A stretch of DNA of 26,523 nucleotides from an archaeon (GTDB lineage: Archaea > Thermoproteota > Nitrososphaeria > Nitrososphaerales > JACAEJ01). Shown piece after piece: positions 7,839-16,016 of the stretch. Position 1 is the first letter of the stretch, and each line of letters begins with the position of its first letter. The notes beneath the pieces were generated by a model. It was given only the letters and a program-made list of their open reading frames with translations, did no database searches and was not told the DNA's origin. The translations under genes were made by a program, and so were the position numbers. Location: positions 1 to 26,523 of the forward strand of contig JACGUK010000012.1 in NCBI GenBank assembly GCA_024256265.1, written 5' to 3'.

Positions 7839-7938
7839 CAAACTCCCTCTTTTTCCCCTCAGTAGCCGTATTTTGTTTTCGTAAGCAAAACCTCACTTTC
7901 CCACGAGGAGTACAAGTTTTCAATCCTACGTTACAACG

Positions 7939-8040
7939 GTCTACTTGCTCGACTTTCGAAAGATTACAAAAAGCCTATAGGCATATAGAGCCAAGCCCAA
8001 GGGAAAAGAGACCATGCAGAACCAGTAAATTCCATAGGCT
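7939..8040. repeat. Direct repeat copy B (about 100 bp)
   Basis: Same orientation as 5616-5717, offset 2,323 bases. This copy is the 3' coding end of the YdjM-like gene on the minus strand, including its stop. Confidence 0.9.
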
Positions 8041-8441
8041 GAAATAAGACCTAGAAAAGGATTGCCGTCTAAAGGATAGAATGGATTCATCTCTCCATAA
8101 AGAAAGGAGTCAAGGAAGATATGAGAATAAACTCCAAACAAAGATGTGTAAAGAATTCTTTTGAAAGAAGATTTTTGCTCAAGCATGAATAAAGCCATGA
8201 TCTTTCTTGACAAGCCCTGAAGGTAATATATTATGATCGTTGTCATAATTCCAAGAATAGATGCACCAATGTAAGAGTGGAAGAACCCGTGAAGGGGTAA
8301 TGAAAGATGAAAAGTCAAAATGAGGAGCCCCTCTAAGTCTGGGATTACGCTTGATACAAATAGAGCAGGCAGATCAAATATTGAGAAAAGTAACATTCCT
8401 ATGAGGAGAGCAGGACCCCAATGAAAAGGTGTAAAAGGCAT
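7941..8441 (-). CDS. YdjM-like membrane-bound metal-dependent hydrolase family protein
   Basis: A 166-residue protein with about four membrane helices. It starts MPFTPFHWGPALLIG and carries the family's likely metal-site residues: His7, the PDLEG segment (about residue 34), HGFFHSYIG (about 51) and the SHIFLDSF segment (about 106). The annotation as a hydrolase comes from the family name; no reaction is established. Translation probably starts at ATG 8441 behind GGTGAT, with a TATA-like TATTTATTA further up. Its final ~32 codons are duplicated as a stray fragment at 5618-5720. Confidence 0.75.
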   Translation of the reverse strand: MPFTPFHWGPALLIGMLLFSIFDLPALFVSSVIPDLEGLLILTFHLSLPLHGFFHSYIGASILGIMTTIIIYYLQGLSRKIMALFMLEQKSSFKRILYTSLFGVYSHIFLDSFLYGEMNPFYPLDGNPFLGLISAYGIYWFCMVSFPLGLALYAYRLFVIFRKSSK

Positions 8442-8505
8442 AAAGCATCACCATAAAACTCAGTTTACGTAATAAATATTTTTCACTCTATATGTAAACA
8501 CATTT

Positions 8506-9906
8506 TCAACCCTTTGAAAAACTAACTATGAGTTTTTGCAAGCCTGAGCTATATTGAAATGCTTTCTTCCTCTTCAATGCTATATCTCTTGGCAGACCAG
8601 CCTTCATAGCTACTTCTCTTAGAATCAGTTTGCGTTCATCATTCAATCTTCCTATCTTCAAGCTCAAAGGCAAAGATAAAGCATATTTAACAAGATCGAT
8701 ATTAGCGTAAGGTAGCCTCATTTCAGTATAAGGAGAGGATGCTTTTTCATCTCTTTCAAAGTTGTTCTTATGAGCGTCAAGAACATCTTTTAGCATAATA
8801 TCTTCTGCAGATTTCTCGCCAGTCTCTCTTAAAGCTCTAACATACTTAGCATAACCTCCAAACAACTCATCTGCAAGTTGACCCAAGAATAAAGCATCAC
8901 AACCTAATTGTGAGCATCTCTCTGCAGAAAAATTCATTCCTAAGCCTATAGCCAAATCCATAACTCTATCACTTTCTATCAAATTTTGTATTAAAATGAT
9001 CTTATTTTTTACTTGCTTAACATCAATCTGAAGTTCTTCAAGCTCCAATCCAAGGCTTTTCGCTGAATTTATCACATATTCATCCTTAGAGCCTTTTGTA
9101 TATACAGATAGAAGAGTCACCTTTGCCTGCTTTGATGTAATTAAAGCTAAAAGAGAACTATCTAAACCACCAGAGAAGCCTATGGCTATTCTATCAAGAC
9201 CTTTAACCCTTCTTTTAATGGATTCTGAAAGAAGCTTTAATACAGCATCTGAGGCTTCATCCATGCTAACGCTCAATTTAGACTCTGCTTCGATTTTATT
9301 GAAAATTAAGCTCTCTTCACCCTTCATAGATACTTTATGAATGCTGCCTGGACGGACTCTCTCTATATTCTTGAATCCTATGGACTTAAGGGCTTTTATC
9401 TCAGATGCTATGCCAAGAATTCTTGACTCTCTAGAAAAGTATAGTGGCTTTATCCCTAATGAGTCTCTGCCATATATCAATGAGTTATTTTCTATGCATG
9501 CAAAGGCAAAATCAGCATCTATTTTCGATAGAACCTTTTGAGCTTTTTCTATATCTTTAAAAACTTCCTTTAATCTCTTTGATAAGTCGAAGCCTTCAGG
9601 ATGGTAAACTTTACCATGAATAGCTAAATCATCGTCTGACGGTTTAGAAAGGCAGCAACCTATTGCTAAATTGAACTTAATTTTATTAAAGTCTGAAATA
9701 TCTAAAGATTTATCTTCAGTAATTATCTTATAGCCGTATCTAGCACGATGAGAAATAGATTTAAGGGCAAAGATGAGCTTAGGAATTACGTCATCATCTC
9801 CAAAGAGGGCTACTATACCATTAATTTGATTCAAACTTGAAATCACAAATTGTATTTTGATACTTAAGATAAGTTTAATAAATTTATTTTTAGCCTCGCC
9901 TCCCAA
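8506..9906 (-). CDS. Asparagine synthetase-like protein lacking the glutaminase cysteine
   Basis: A two-domain class II enzyme layout. An N-terminal Ntn-hydrolase-like domain (about residues 28-205, with YGRDSLGIKPLYFS) is followed by a synthetase domain with the PP-loop SGGLDSS (245-251), which binds ATP, and ADELFGGY (345-352). Normal enzymes begin Met-Cys-Gly-Ile with Cys as the glutaminase nucleophile; here the matching place is Ile-Asn-Gly-Ile (Asn29). The protein should therefore not split glutamine and may use free ammonia or make another amide. It overlaps the ABC permease stop by 17 bases. The first ~28 residues are not conserved, and GTG 9846 or TTG further in are possible starts. 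Exact substrate unknown. Confidence 0.82.
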   Translation of the reverse strand: MGGEAKNKFIKLILSIKIQFVISSLNQINGIVALFGDDDVIPKLIFALKSISHRARYGYKIITEDKSLDISDFNKIKFNLAIGCCLSKPSDDDLAIHGKVYHPEGFDLSKRLKEVFKDIEKAQKVLSKIDADFAFACIENNSLIYGRDSLGIKPLYFSRESRILGIASEIKALKSIGFKNIERVRPGSIHKVSMKGEESLIFNKIEAESKLSVSMDEASDAVLKLLSESIKRRVKGLDRIAIGFSGGLDSSLLALITSKQAKVTLLSVYTKGSKDEYVINSAKSLGLELEELQIDVKQVKNKIILIQNLIESDRVMDLAIGLGMNFSAERCSQLGCDALFLGQLADELFGGYAKYVRALRETGEKSAEDIMLKDVLDAHKNNFERDEKASSPYTEMRLPYANIDLVKYALSLPLSLKIGRLNDERKLILREVAMKAGLPRDIALKRKKAFQYSSGLQKLIVSFSKG

Positions 9907-11056
9907 ACTTCTTGAATAGTATGATGCCTAACATCAGAACTATTATACTATATAGCAAGACAACCAAGGTATCAAACAGTATTGTTGGACTTGTTATTGG
10001 CGCTCCTCTTAAGAATAACGAGGTTAACGCATCTGTCACATAATAACTTGGTACGAACTTGCCTGCTGCTTGGGCGATAGTAGATAGTCCGCTAGTTACA
10101 AAAGTACCCAAAAACATTAGTGGTATTATGAATATGAAGGAGATTCCAGTGGCTACTTCAGGGGATTTCGAAACTACCGCTGTGATTAAACCGAATCCAA
10201 CGCAACATAATGAGAAGATAATCAAGATAGCGAATGCTAACGCAAAACTGGCAAGGTTGCCTACTGGGCGATATCCTACTATCAGAGACATTGCTAAGAG
10301 GAGTATAGCTTGAATCAACGCAATAATCATATTTGCAAGAACTTGGCTGGTCATGATTTCTTTTGATGTAATTGGTGTGATGTTTATTCTTCTTAGCAAT
10401 CCTTGTTGCCTTTCTGCGGTGAATGATTGGGAGATGGTCATTATGAGGAATATTAAGGCGAACGTGAATATGCCTGGTGCCATGTAGTCAAATGTAGTGA
10501 ATTTGTTAGAGGCTACCATCGATGGACTTGCTATATTTATTGGTATTTGCAAAGGAATCCTTTGAGTTCCGGAGATCGTTGTTATTAGGGCTTCTTGAAT
10601 GATGGGAGGAATTGCTTGCGTTGCAAACATTGAACCGCTGTCCAAGTATAACTGAAGAGTCGTATTAGTCCAAAGGCTAGGATTGGCTTCAGCCCAATAG
10701 GAAGAGCAGCTTTGTCCGAAGTTTTCTGGTATTACTAGGACTGCTTGAATTTTTCCCTGCATTAAATCTGATTGTGCGGTCTCACTGTTTTGGTATTCTT
10801 GTATTTTAAGAATTTTTATGTTAGTAAGGTTTCCGATGAAGTAATTTGACCATTGCTGGTGATTTCCTTCTAAGTTTAGGTTGACTATACCAATTTGGTA
10901 AGTCACTGATTGAGTTCCTCCTACTGTCCCGAAAGCCATTGCGAAGGCTACCATTAGGACAATAGGGAATAATATGATCATAAACAGTACCGATGGCTCT
11001 CTAACGATTCTCTTTATGTCCTTTTTTGCCAGTGCAATGATTCGTTGGAAGTTCAC
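9890..11056 (-). CDS. ABC-2 type transporter permease
   Basis: The membrane subunit of an exporter of the ABC-2 (DrrB-like) type. It has one N-terminal membrane helix (SVLFMIILFPIVLMVAFAMA), a large extracellular domain of about 160 residues, then five C-terminal helices, with the conserved FTAERQQGLLRRINITPIT segment in between. I prefer GTG 11056 (MNFQRIIALAKKDIKRIVREP), which follows the ATPase stop by four bases and has GGAGTGA before it. An ATG at 11131 would add 25 residues and overlap the ATPase gene by 71 bases. It works with the ATPase encoded just upstream; the exported substrate is unknown. Confidence 0.88.
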   Translation of the reverse strand: MNFQRIIALAKKDIKRIVREPSVLFMIILFPIVLMVAFAMAFGTVGGTQSVTYQIGIVNLNLEGNHQQWSNYFIGNLTNIKILKIQEYQNSETAQSDLMQGKIQAVLVIPENFGQSCSSYWAEANPSLWTNTTLQLYLDSGSMFATQAIPPIIQEALITTISGTQRIPLQIPINIASPSMVASNKFTTFDYMAPGIFTFALIFLIMTISQSFTAERQQGLLRRINITPITSKEIMTSQVLANMIIALIQAILLLAMSLIVGYRPVGNLASFALAFAILIIFSLCCVGFGLITAVVSKSPEVATGISFIFIIPLMFLGTFVTSGLSTIAQAAGKFVPSYYVTDALTSLFLRGAPITSPTILFDTLVVLLYSIIVLMLGIILFKKFGRRG

Positions 11057-11060
11057 TTCA

Positions 11061-11837
11061 CTATTCACTCCTGATACTTCTGCCGGTAAGATTGATGAAG
11101 ACTTCTTCGAGATTTTTTGCCCTGAAGTCATCCTTCAACTGTTTGGGGCTTCCTAAAGCTATCAGCTTTCCGTGGTCTATTATTCCAACTCTATCACAGA
11201 GTTCCTCAGCTTCTTCCATGTAGTGTGTTGTTAGGATGATAGTTTTACGGCGTTTCTTTAGCTCTCTTAAGAAGTCCCATACTGCGTGTCGTGATTGCAC
11301 GTCCATGCCGACTGTAGGCTCGTCGAGGAACACTATTTTGGGATCTTGGACTAAGGCCATTGCTATATTAAGCCGACGCCTAATTCCCCCGCTGTATCTT
11401 CCTGCCCTCCTATTTGCATCTTCTAATAAGCCAAGTTTGTTCAAAAGCTCGTCTGAGTTTTTCTTTATCTTATCTTTTGGCATTGTATGAAGATTCCCGA
11501 AGAGCTCAACATTTTCTCTTCCAGTAAGGTAAGAGTACACAGCAGTGTCTTGAGGACATACACCTATCAACTCTTTGATCTTAAAGGATTCCTTTGTAAC
11601 ATCGTATCCTCCTACACTTACAGAACCACTTGTAGGCTTCAAGAGCCCACAGAGAACATTTATTGTTGTAGTTTTACCTGCTCCGTTTGGTCCTAGGAGG
11701 CCGAAAAGTTCACCTTCCTTAACTTCTAGACTAAGCCCGTTAACTGCAATTGTATATTCGTACTTTTTAACTAGCTTGTCGATAACTATCAAGCTTCTAG
11801 ATTCACTTCCGACTTTCACCATAAAAAAAGAAGCCAT
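11061..11837 (-). CDS. ABC transporter ATP-binding protein (DrrA/CcmA-like)
   Basis: The ATPase of the ABC-2 exporter, 258 residues. It has Walker A GPNGAGKTT (49-57), Q-loop CPQD (94-97), the signature YSGGIRRRL (148-156), Walker B IVFLDEP (168-174) and the H-loop TTHYMEEAEEL. The C-terminal RAKNLEEVFINLTGR is typical of drug or polysaccharide exporters. The start is ATG 11837 with ATAAGGTGA upstream as SD, or ATG 11822. A TATA-like TTTATAAT (about 11861-11868) follows a 16-bp palindrome, placing the operon next to the divergent regulator at 11935. Confidence 0.92.
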   Translation of the reverse strand: MASFFMVKVGSESRSLIVIDKLVKKYEYTIAVNGLSLEVKEGELFGLLGPNGAGKTTTINVLCGLLKPTSGSVSVGGYDVTKESFKIKELIGVCPQDTAVYSYLTGRENVELFGNLHTMPKDKIKKNSDELLNKLGLLEDANRRAGRYSGGIRRRLNIAMALVQDPKIVFLDEPTVGMDVQSRHAVWDFLRELKKRRKTIILTTHYMEEAEELCDRVGIIDHGKLIALGSPKQLKDDFRAKNLEEVFINLTGRSIRSE

Positions 11838-11868
11838 GTTACTTATTCACCTTATGTAAGAATTATAA

Positions 11869-11884
11869 ATAGATTTAAATCTAT
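11869..11884. promoter_or_regulatory. Perfect 16-bp palindrome, candidate operator
   Basis: ATAGATTTAAATCTAT reads the same on both strands and sits between the divergent ABC exporter operon and the winged-helix regulator. On the minus strand it abuts the exporter TATA box; on the plus strand it overlaps the likely TATA of the regulator gene. A dimeric winged-helix protein, probably the one at 11935, could shut both promoters from here. Confidence 0.55.
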
Positions 11885-11934
11885 AATGAGCAAGTATTTG
11901 CCATTTATACCTCTAAAAACTCTTAGGTGAAAGT

Positions 11935-12372
11935 TTGAACGAATTAGATGATGAAGAGATTGCCAGCAAGCTAAAGGGCAATACTCTTCGAGTTTATTGG
12001 ACATTGTTAAGGTCTAAAAATGGAATCATAGGAGTAAGAGAAGTTCAAAGATCACTAAAGTTCTCAAGCCCAGCATTGGCCTCTTATCATCTAAATAAGT
12101 TGGAAGAATTAGGTTTAGTTAAAAAAGAAGATGGAGATTATCACCTAATAAAAGAGATTAAGGTTGGAGTTCTAAAACAGTTCACAAAGATAGGTTCTTT
12201 CATGCTACCAAGATACACCTTTTATGCTACTATGCTCACGACTCTCCTAATCTTTTACTTGTCGCAATTTAGAGAGGTTAACTTTTACAGCATCTTTGCT
12301 CTAATCTTTGGAGGTTTAACCACTGCCATCATGTGGTATGAAACAATAAGAACATGGTTAGAGAAGCCCTAG
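11935..12372 (+). CDS. Winged-helix transcription regulator with membrane segments
   Basis: A 145-residue protein. Residues 1-75 form a winged helix: VYWTLLRSKNGIIGVREVQRS, then the recognition helix SSPALASYHLNKLEELGL and the wing KKEDGDYHLI. Two hydrophobic helices follow (about residues 88-106 and 112-130), so it is probably held at the membrane, a layout known for archaeal ArsR-like regulators. The start is TTG behind AGGTGA (11924-11929). It is divergent from the ABC exporter, with a palindrome in between, so it probably controls that exporter and itself. Confidence 0.8.
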   Translation: MNELDDEEIASKLKGNTLRVYWTLLRSKNGIIGVREVQRSLKFSSPALASYHLNKLEELGLVKKEDGDYHLIKEIKVGVLKQFTKIGSFMLPRYTFYATMLTTLLIFYLSQFREVNFYSIFALIFGGLTTAIMWYETIRTWLEKP

Positions 12373-12444
12373 CTGTACAAGAAGTTGAACAGGCTGTACA
12401 AAAGCATTGGATTAACTATGGCAATAGTGTAGGGTATAGTGGTG

Positions 12445-13098
12445 ATGCGGATGGCCTACGAAAGGAAGCATTTGGTCATATCAGCCATAGCTGGAGTCCT
12501 ATTAGCAGGACTTATAATAGCAGGCACTATCCTTTTGCCTTACATTTCTGAAATAATTACTCCTCCTACAGAGGTTACCAGCATTCCAGATGATAATCCT
12601 CCAGAAATAACCACTCCACCACCTATTACTGAACCCTCTAAGATGGGCACACTAGTTCTGATGTTGACTGATGCCCCTCCACGGGACCTAGAGAAACTTA
12701 ACATCACGATTGATGAAGTAAGGCTACGAATGGAGGGGAACAAGACTGGTGAAGGACCTGTAGTGGACTTTTCCTTGGATGAGCCCAAGAAGTACGATAT
12801 AACCACACTTAGTGGTATTCTTGATGAGATTGGTAACAATGAAGTGCCTGAAGGCAAGTATGTGGCGATTTGGCTACACATAATCAATGCAACTGCTACC
12901 TTTAAGAATAACCCGAATGAGATCGTTAACCTCACAGTAGTGGCACAGGGATGGCTGAAGATACAGCCGCTCCACTTTGAAGTCAAAGCAGGAAGTCTTA
13001 CTGTCGTAATTTTGGACTTCGATCTGGGGCAAACTCATGTCAGCAATGGTGATATCCTAAGACCCGTCATCAAGCTGAAGAAAGTCCTAGGACCATAG
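12445..13098 (+). CDS. Membrane-anchored DUF4382 domain protein
   Basis: A ~217-residue protein. An N-terminal membrane helix (residues 10-34, ISAIAGVLLAGLIIAGTILL) serves as signal or anchor. A proline- and threonine-rich linker (IPDDNPPEITTPPPITEP) follows, then a DUF4382 domain: GTLVLMLTDAPPRDLEKLNI, ITIDEVRLRM, GKYVAIWLHI and LDFDLGQTHVSNGDILRPVI. DUF4382 is an extracellular beta-sandwich of unknown role. The start is ATG 12445 or GTG 12439; GGGTATAGTGG precedes it. Possibly co-transcribed with the regulator 72 bases upstream, and so tied to the exporter or cell envelope. Confidence 0.8.
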   Translation: MRMAYERKHLVISAIAGVLLAGLIIAGTILLPYISEIITPPTEVTSIPDDNPPEITTPPPITEPSKMGTLVLMLTDAPPRDLEKLNITIDEVRLRMEGNKTGEGPVVDFSLDEPKKYDITTLSGILDEIGNNEVPEGKYVAIWLHIINATATFKNNPNEIVNLTVVAQGWLKIQPLHFEVKAGSLTVVILDFDLGQTHVSNGDILRPVIKLKKVLGP

Positions 13099-13165
13099 CC
13101 GTGCATAACGAGCCAGATACTGAACTAACGCAGTCTCTATCTATTTTTCTATTCTTATTAATGAG

Positions 13166-14530
13166 CTAAGATGCTCTTGTCCTTTGAAATTGCTCTATTA
13201 CATTCTCTATTATCCTCTTAGATGCGGATAGATGCTTTTTAGGATCGAATAAACTCATAACTTCATCTTTTTTCAACAAATTGCTTAATTCTTCATCTTT
13301 AAGAATAGCCTCAGAGTATGGTATATTCTTCTTTAATGCTTCACTAGCAGATTTACGTAATAGTCTATGAGCCTTTGATCTTGATAGACCCTTTTTCAAT
13401 AAAGCATCTAATACGAATTCTGAGTAGATTTGACCTTGAGTTAAATCTATGTTCGATCTTATCCTATCATCCCTAACTACTAAATCTCTCATAACATCTA
13501 TCATTAAGTTCATGCATTCATCTAACAGTATGAAGGCTGAAGGCACTATTATTCTCTCATTGGCAGAGTTGGACAAATCTCTTTCGTGCCATAATGGTAT
13601 ATTGTAAAGAGCAACTTCTGGTAAAGCTCTAATATACTTGGCCAAGCTAGAAACTCTCTCACACTTTATCGGATTTCTTTTTATTGGAACTGCTGAGCTT
13701 CCTATCTGATCAGTAGCAAAGGGCTCTTCAACTTCTCTTATTTCTGTGCGCTGTAGGTTGCGAACCTCTTTAGCCATTTTATCCAATGTTGATGATAATA
13801 ATGCTGTGAAGAATATTACCTCAGCAAGAATATCCCTAGGAACTACCTGAGTTGCAGCATCCAAAGATTTCAGACCTAGCTTTTTTGATGCTATTGCTTG
13901 AACATCCAAAGCCTTCTCACTCATAACAGATCCCGTTCCAACGACTCCAAGAGTTTTACACACTAAGGCTCTATCTCTCAATTGCCTTAAGCGTGTAATA
14001 TTGCGATTCATTTCAGATGCCCATACAGCGAACTTTAAACCAAAGGATATAATGCTTGCATGCTGACCATGAGTCCTGCCTACAGCTGGCAAATCTTGAT
14101 AATTCAAAGCTTTATCAAATAAAATCTCTGTTAAAGAAATCATCTTCCTCTCAATTATCTCCAAGGCTTGCTTTAACTGTAATGACAACGAGGTATCTAA
14201 AACATCGTTGCTGGTTAGACCATAGTGCACCCATGGCTTTGCCTCATCACCACAAACTTCGACTATAGCCTCTACCAAAGATGCTGTCTCATGTTTCGTA
14301 ATAGATTCTATCTCACGCCATCTTTCTATGGTTATATGTTGAAGATTTGCCTTTGACGCTATCTCTATGGCAGCGCTCTTTGGGATCAAGCCTACTTCCG
14401 CCTGAGCCTCCGCAACGGTAGCCTCTACCATGAGTTGATACTTTAGGTAACTCTCCTCCTCAAAGGTCTCTCTCATCTCCTTGCTACCATACCTTTCTGG
14501 TACAGGAAGGGTGCTCCTATATGATGCCAT
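13166..14530 (-). CDS. purB: Adenylosuccinate lyase
   Basis: A purine-synthesis enzyme that removes fumarate from SAICAR and from adenylosuccinate. The superfamily signature is GSSAVPIKRNPIKCE in the C-terminal half, the mobile loop with the catalytic serine. The catalytic histidine lies in VGRTHGQHAS, and the substrate-binding segments KHETASLVEAI and HYGLTSNDVLDTS are present. The length of 454 residues is normal for the archaeal/bacterial short form. I choose ATG 14530 (MASYRSTLPVPERYGS) because a TATA-like CTTTTATTAA on the minus strand is centred 25 bases upstream; ATG 14551 adds seven residues. It is divergent from the corrinoid protein gene. Confidence 0.95.
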   Translation of the reverse strand: MASYRSTLPVPERYGSKEMRETFEEESYLKYQLMVEATVAEAQAEVGLIPKSAAIEIASKANLQHITIERWREIESITKHETASLVEAIVEVCGDEAKPWVHYGLTSNDVLDTSLSLQLKQALEIIERKMISLTEILFDKALNYQDLPAVGRTHGQHASIISFGLKFAVWASEMNRNITRLRQLRDRALVCKTLGVVGTGSVMSEKALDVQAIASKKLGLKSLDAATQVVPRDILAEVIFFTALLSSTLDKMAKEVRNLQRTEIREVEEPFATDQIGSSAVPIKRNPIKCERVSSLAKYIRALPEVALYNIPLWHERDLSNSANERIIVPSAFILLDECMNLMIDVMRDLVVRDDRIRSNIDLTQGQIYSEFVLDALLKKGLSRSKAHRLLRKSASEALKKNIPYSEAILKDEELSNLLKKDEVMSLFDPKKHLSASKRIIENVIEQFQRTRAS

Positions 14531-14550
14531 GAATCTTCTTCTTAGCTTCA

Positions 14551-14577
14551 TTAATAAAAGCTGATCGCTATAAACTA
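14551..14577. promoter_or_regulatory. Divergent promoters of purB and the corrinoid protein gene
   Basis: TTAATAAAAG (14551-14560) is the minus-strand TATA box 25 bases before the purB ATG at 14530. CTATAAACT (14569-14577) is the plus-strand TATA box about 24 bases before the ATG at 14597. Both predict leaderless messages. Confidence 0.6.
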
Positions 14578-14596
14578 GTTAAAGGCATGTTGGGCT

Positions 14597-15253
14597 ATGC
14601 TTGAGAGAGAAGAAATTCTCAAAAGGTTGAGCGAATCTGTCATAAGGGGAGACGCAGAGGAAGCAAAGAAGGCCGCGAAGGATGCCATAGAAGCAGGAAT
14701 CGATGCCTACGAAGCCATAATGCTAGGGTGTGGTAAAGGGATGTCTATCGTGAGCGATAAGTACGAGAGATTCGAGTACTTCATGCCTGACATAGTCTGT
14801 TCAGCGGAGGCCATGTCCGCCGCTACAGATATCCTAAAGCCCCACATAAGCGTTGAGAAGGTCCGCCTTTATGGCAGGGTCATAATAGGCACCGTTGAAG
14901 GCGACATTCATTCTATAGGGAAAGAGATAGTAAAAGTGTCCTTGGCAGCGGCTGGTTTCGACGTTCATGACTTAGGTGTGAATGTGCCCAACGACGAATT
15001 CTTGAAGAAAGCCATGGAGATTAAGCCAAAGATCGTGGCCATGAGCACCCTGACTACGCCCACGATAGAGAGCATGGCAAACGTCATAAAGTTGTTCCAG
15101 AGAGAGGGGGTGAGGGAAGAATACAGGTTCTTAGTGGGAGGAGCGGTCCTCTCGGAGGAATGGTGTATAAGGCTAGGGGCTGACGGTTACGGGAAAGATG
15201 CTTCAGAAGGCGTAAGAGTGGCCAAAAGGTTGATGGAAGAGGCAAGAATGTGA
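14597..15253 (+). CDS. Methyltransferase corrinoid protein (MtbC/MttC-like)
   Basis: A 218-residue cobalamin carrier of methyl-transfer systems. Residues 1-90 form the helical cap (GDAEEAKKAAKDAIEAGIDAYEAI; GCGKGMSIVSDKYERFEYFMP). Residues 91-218 form the Rossmann B12 domain with the DxHxxG motif GDIHSIG (Asp103, His105, Gly108), whose histidine ligates cobalt, then TLTTPTIESM and VGGAVLSEEW. In methylotrophic archaea and acetogens such a protein shuttles a methyl group between a substrate-specific methyltransferase and a second enzyme. Neither partner is in the window, so the methyl donor (methylamine, methoxyl compound or other) is open. The start is ATG with a TATA box 24 bases upstream; no SD. 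Confidence 0.9.
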   Translation: MLEREEILKRLSESVIRGDAEEAKKAAKDAIEAGIDAYEAIMLGCGKGMSIVSDKYERFEYFMPDIVCSAEAMSAATDILKPHISVEKVRLYGRVIIGTVEGDIHSIGKEIVKVSLAAAGFDVHDLGVNVPNDEFLKKAMEIKPKIVAMSTLTTPTIESMANVIKLFQREGVREEYRFLVGGAVLSEEWCIRLGADGYGKDASEGVRVAKRLMEEARM

Positions 15254-15404
15254 GAAATCCCTAACCCTTTTATCAGCTTCTACAACTCTTGAGAGATCTT
15301 TTCATTAAGCTTTACATTTACCTGAACCGTCAAGGCTATTCCATTTATTCATCAATTTGCGCCATCTTTTAAGCATCATTAATAAAAGTAAATCACAATG
15401 ATTC

Positions 15405-15635
15405 TTATCCTCTAATCTTTATCTCGTTTAATCTTTCTTTGAACTTCTCAAGAGATATAGATTCAACCATAGGGAGGCCGAATTGTATAGCAACTATTAT
15501 TACATCTCTAAGCTCTACCTTCACCAAGTTCTCCTTCAATTCTAGCTCTTGAAACTTCTTTGTAATCCTCTTCACTTCATTTCTAAGCCAACTGGGCCAA
15601 TATAATGTATCTTTTACCATGGGCATTTCTCTCAT
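15405..15635 (-). CDS. Hypothetical small protein, last gene of the tail operon
   Basis: A 76-residue soluble protein of unknown function, with a basic start (WPSWLRNEVKRITKKFQELEL) and a mixed alpha/beta rest (VKVELRDVIIVAIQFGLPMVE). The middle LRDVIIVAIQFGL resembles a helix with a following turn, but no family is clear. It could be a small DNA-binding protein or tail accessory. The ATG at 15635 is weakly supported; ATGs at 15626 and 15620 are alternatives. It follows the previous tail gene by 19 bases. Confidence 0.6.
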   Translation of the reverse strand: MREMPMVKDTLYWPSWLRNEVKRITKKFQELELKENLVKVELRDVIIVAIQFGLPMVESISLEKFKERLNEIKIRG

Positions 15636-15654
15636 CTCAAATTTTATTATGCCC

Positions 15655-16014
15655 CTAAGTCTTCTCCTGTAATGTTACTGTAAAAGTGCGATAATTAGCA
15701 ACTCCTCCAGAATAGTTTAGAGTAACCCCAAGCACATATACATTCGTATTTATTTGGTGTGTAGTTCCTTCATCGACTATAAAACTCACAGCATTTCCAT
15801 TTTTAGCAACATTTTGAAGATGTTTAGCAACGCTATCATTCCAAGCCACATCCTTTTCATAGCAAGCAAGAGACCATGTTTTGATAGTGCCGAAGACTCT
15901 CACTTTTTGCTTGTATTCTTGATTCTCCCATGCATCATTTGTTACTGCTACAACTTCAATATTTTCATCAAGACCCATGACATTTAGCGTTTTACTATCT
16001 ATAGTTATTGCCAT
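15655..16014 (-). CDS. Putative distal tail or baseplate structural protein
   Basis: A 119-residue, beta-rich protein (VSFIVDEGTTHQINTNVYVLGVTLNYSG.. and YRTFTVTLQEK at the end). No domain is recognised. The position after the tape measure and the beta-sandwich look suggest a distal tail component, but this is inference. The start is ATG behind GGAGGT with good spacing, immediately after the stop of the preceding gene. Confidence 0.6.
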   Translation of the reverse strand: MAITIDSKTLNVMGLDENIEVVAVTNDAWENQEYKQKVRVFGTIKTWSLACYEKDVAWNDSVAKHLQNVAKNGNAVSFIVDEGTTHQINTNVYVLGVTLNYSGGVANYRTFTVTLQEKT

Positions 16015-16016
16015 TT

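Noticed and set aside
12354..12551. 65-codon plus-strand frame between the regulator and the DUF4382 gene
   Set aside because: Overlaps both genes out of frame and gives an unstructured, His/Ser-rich translation.
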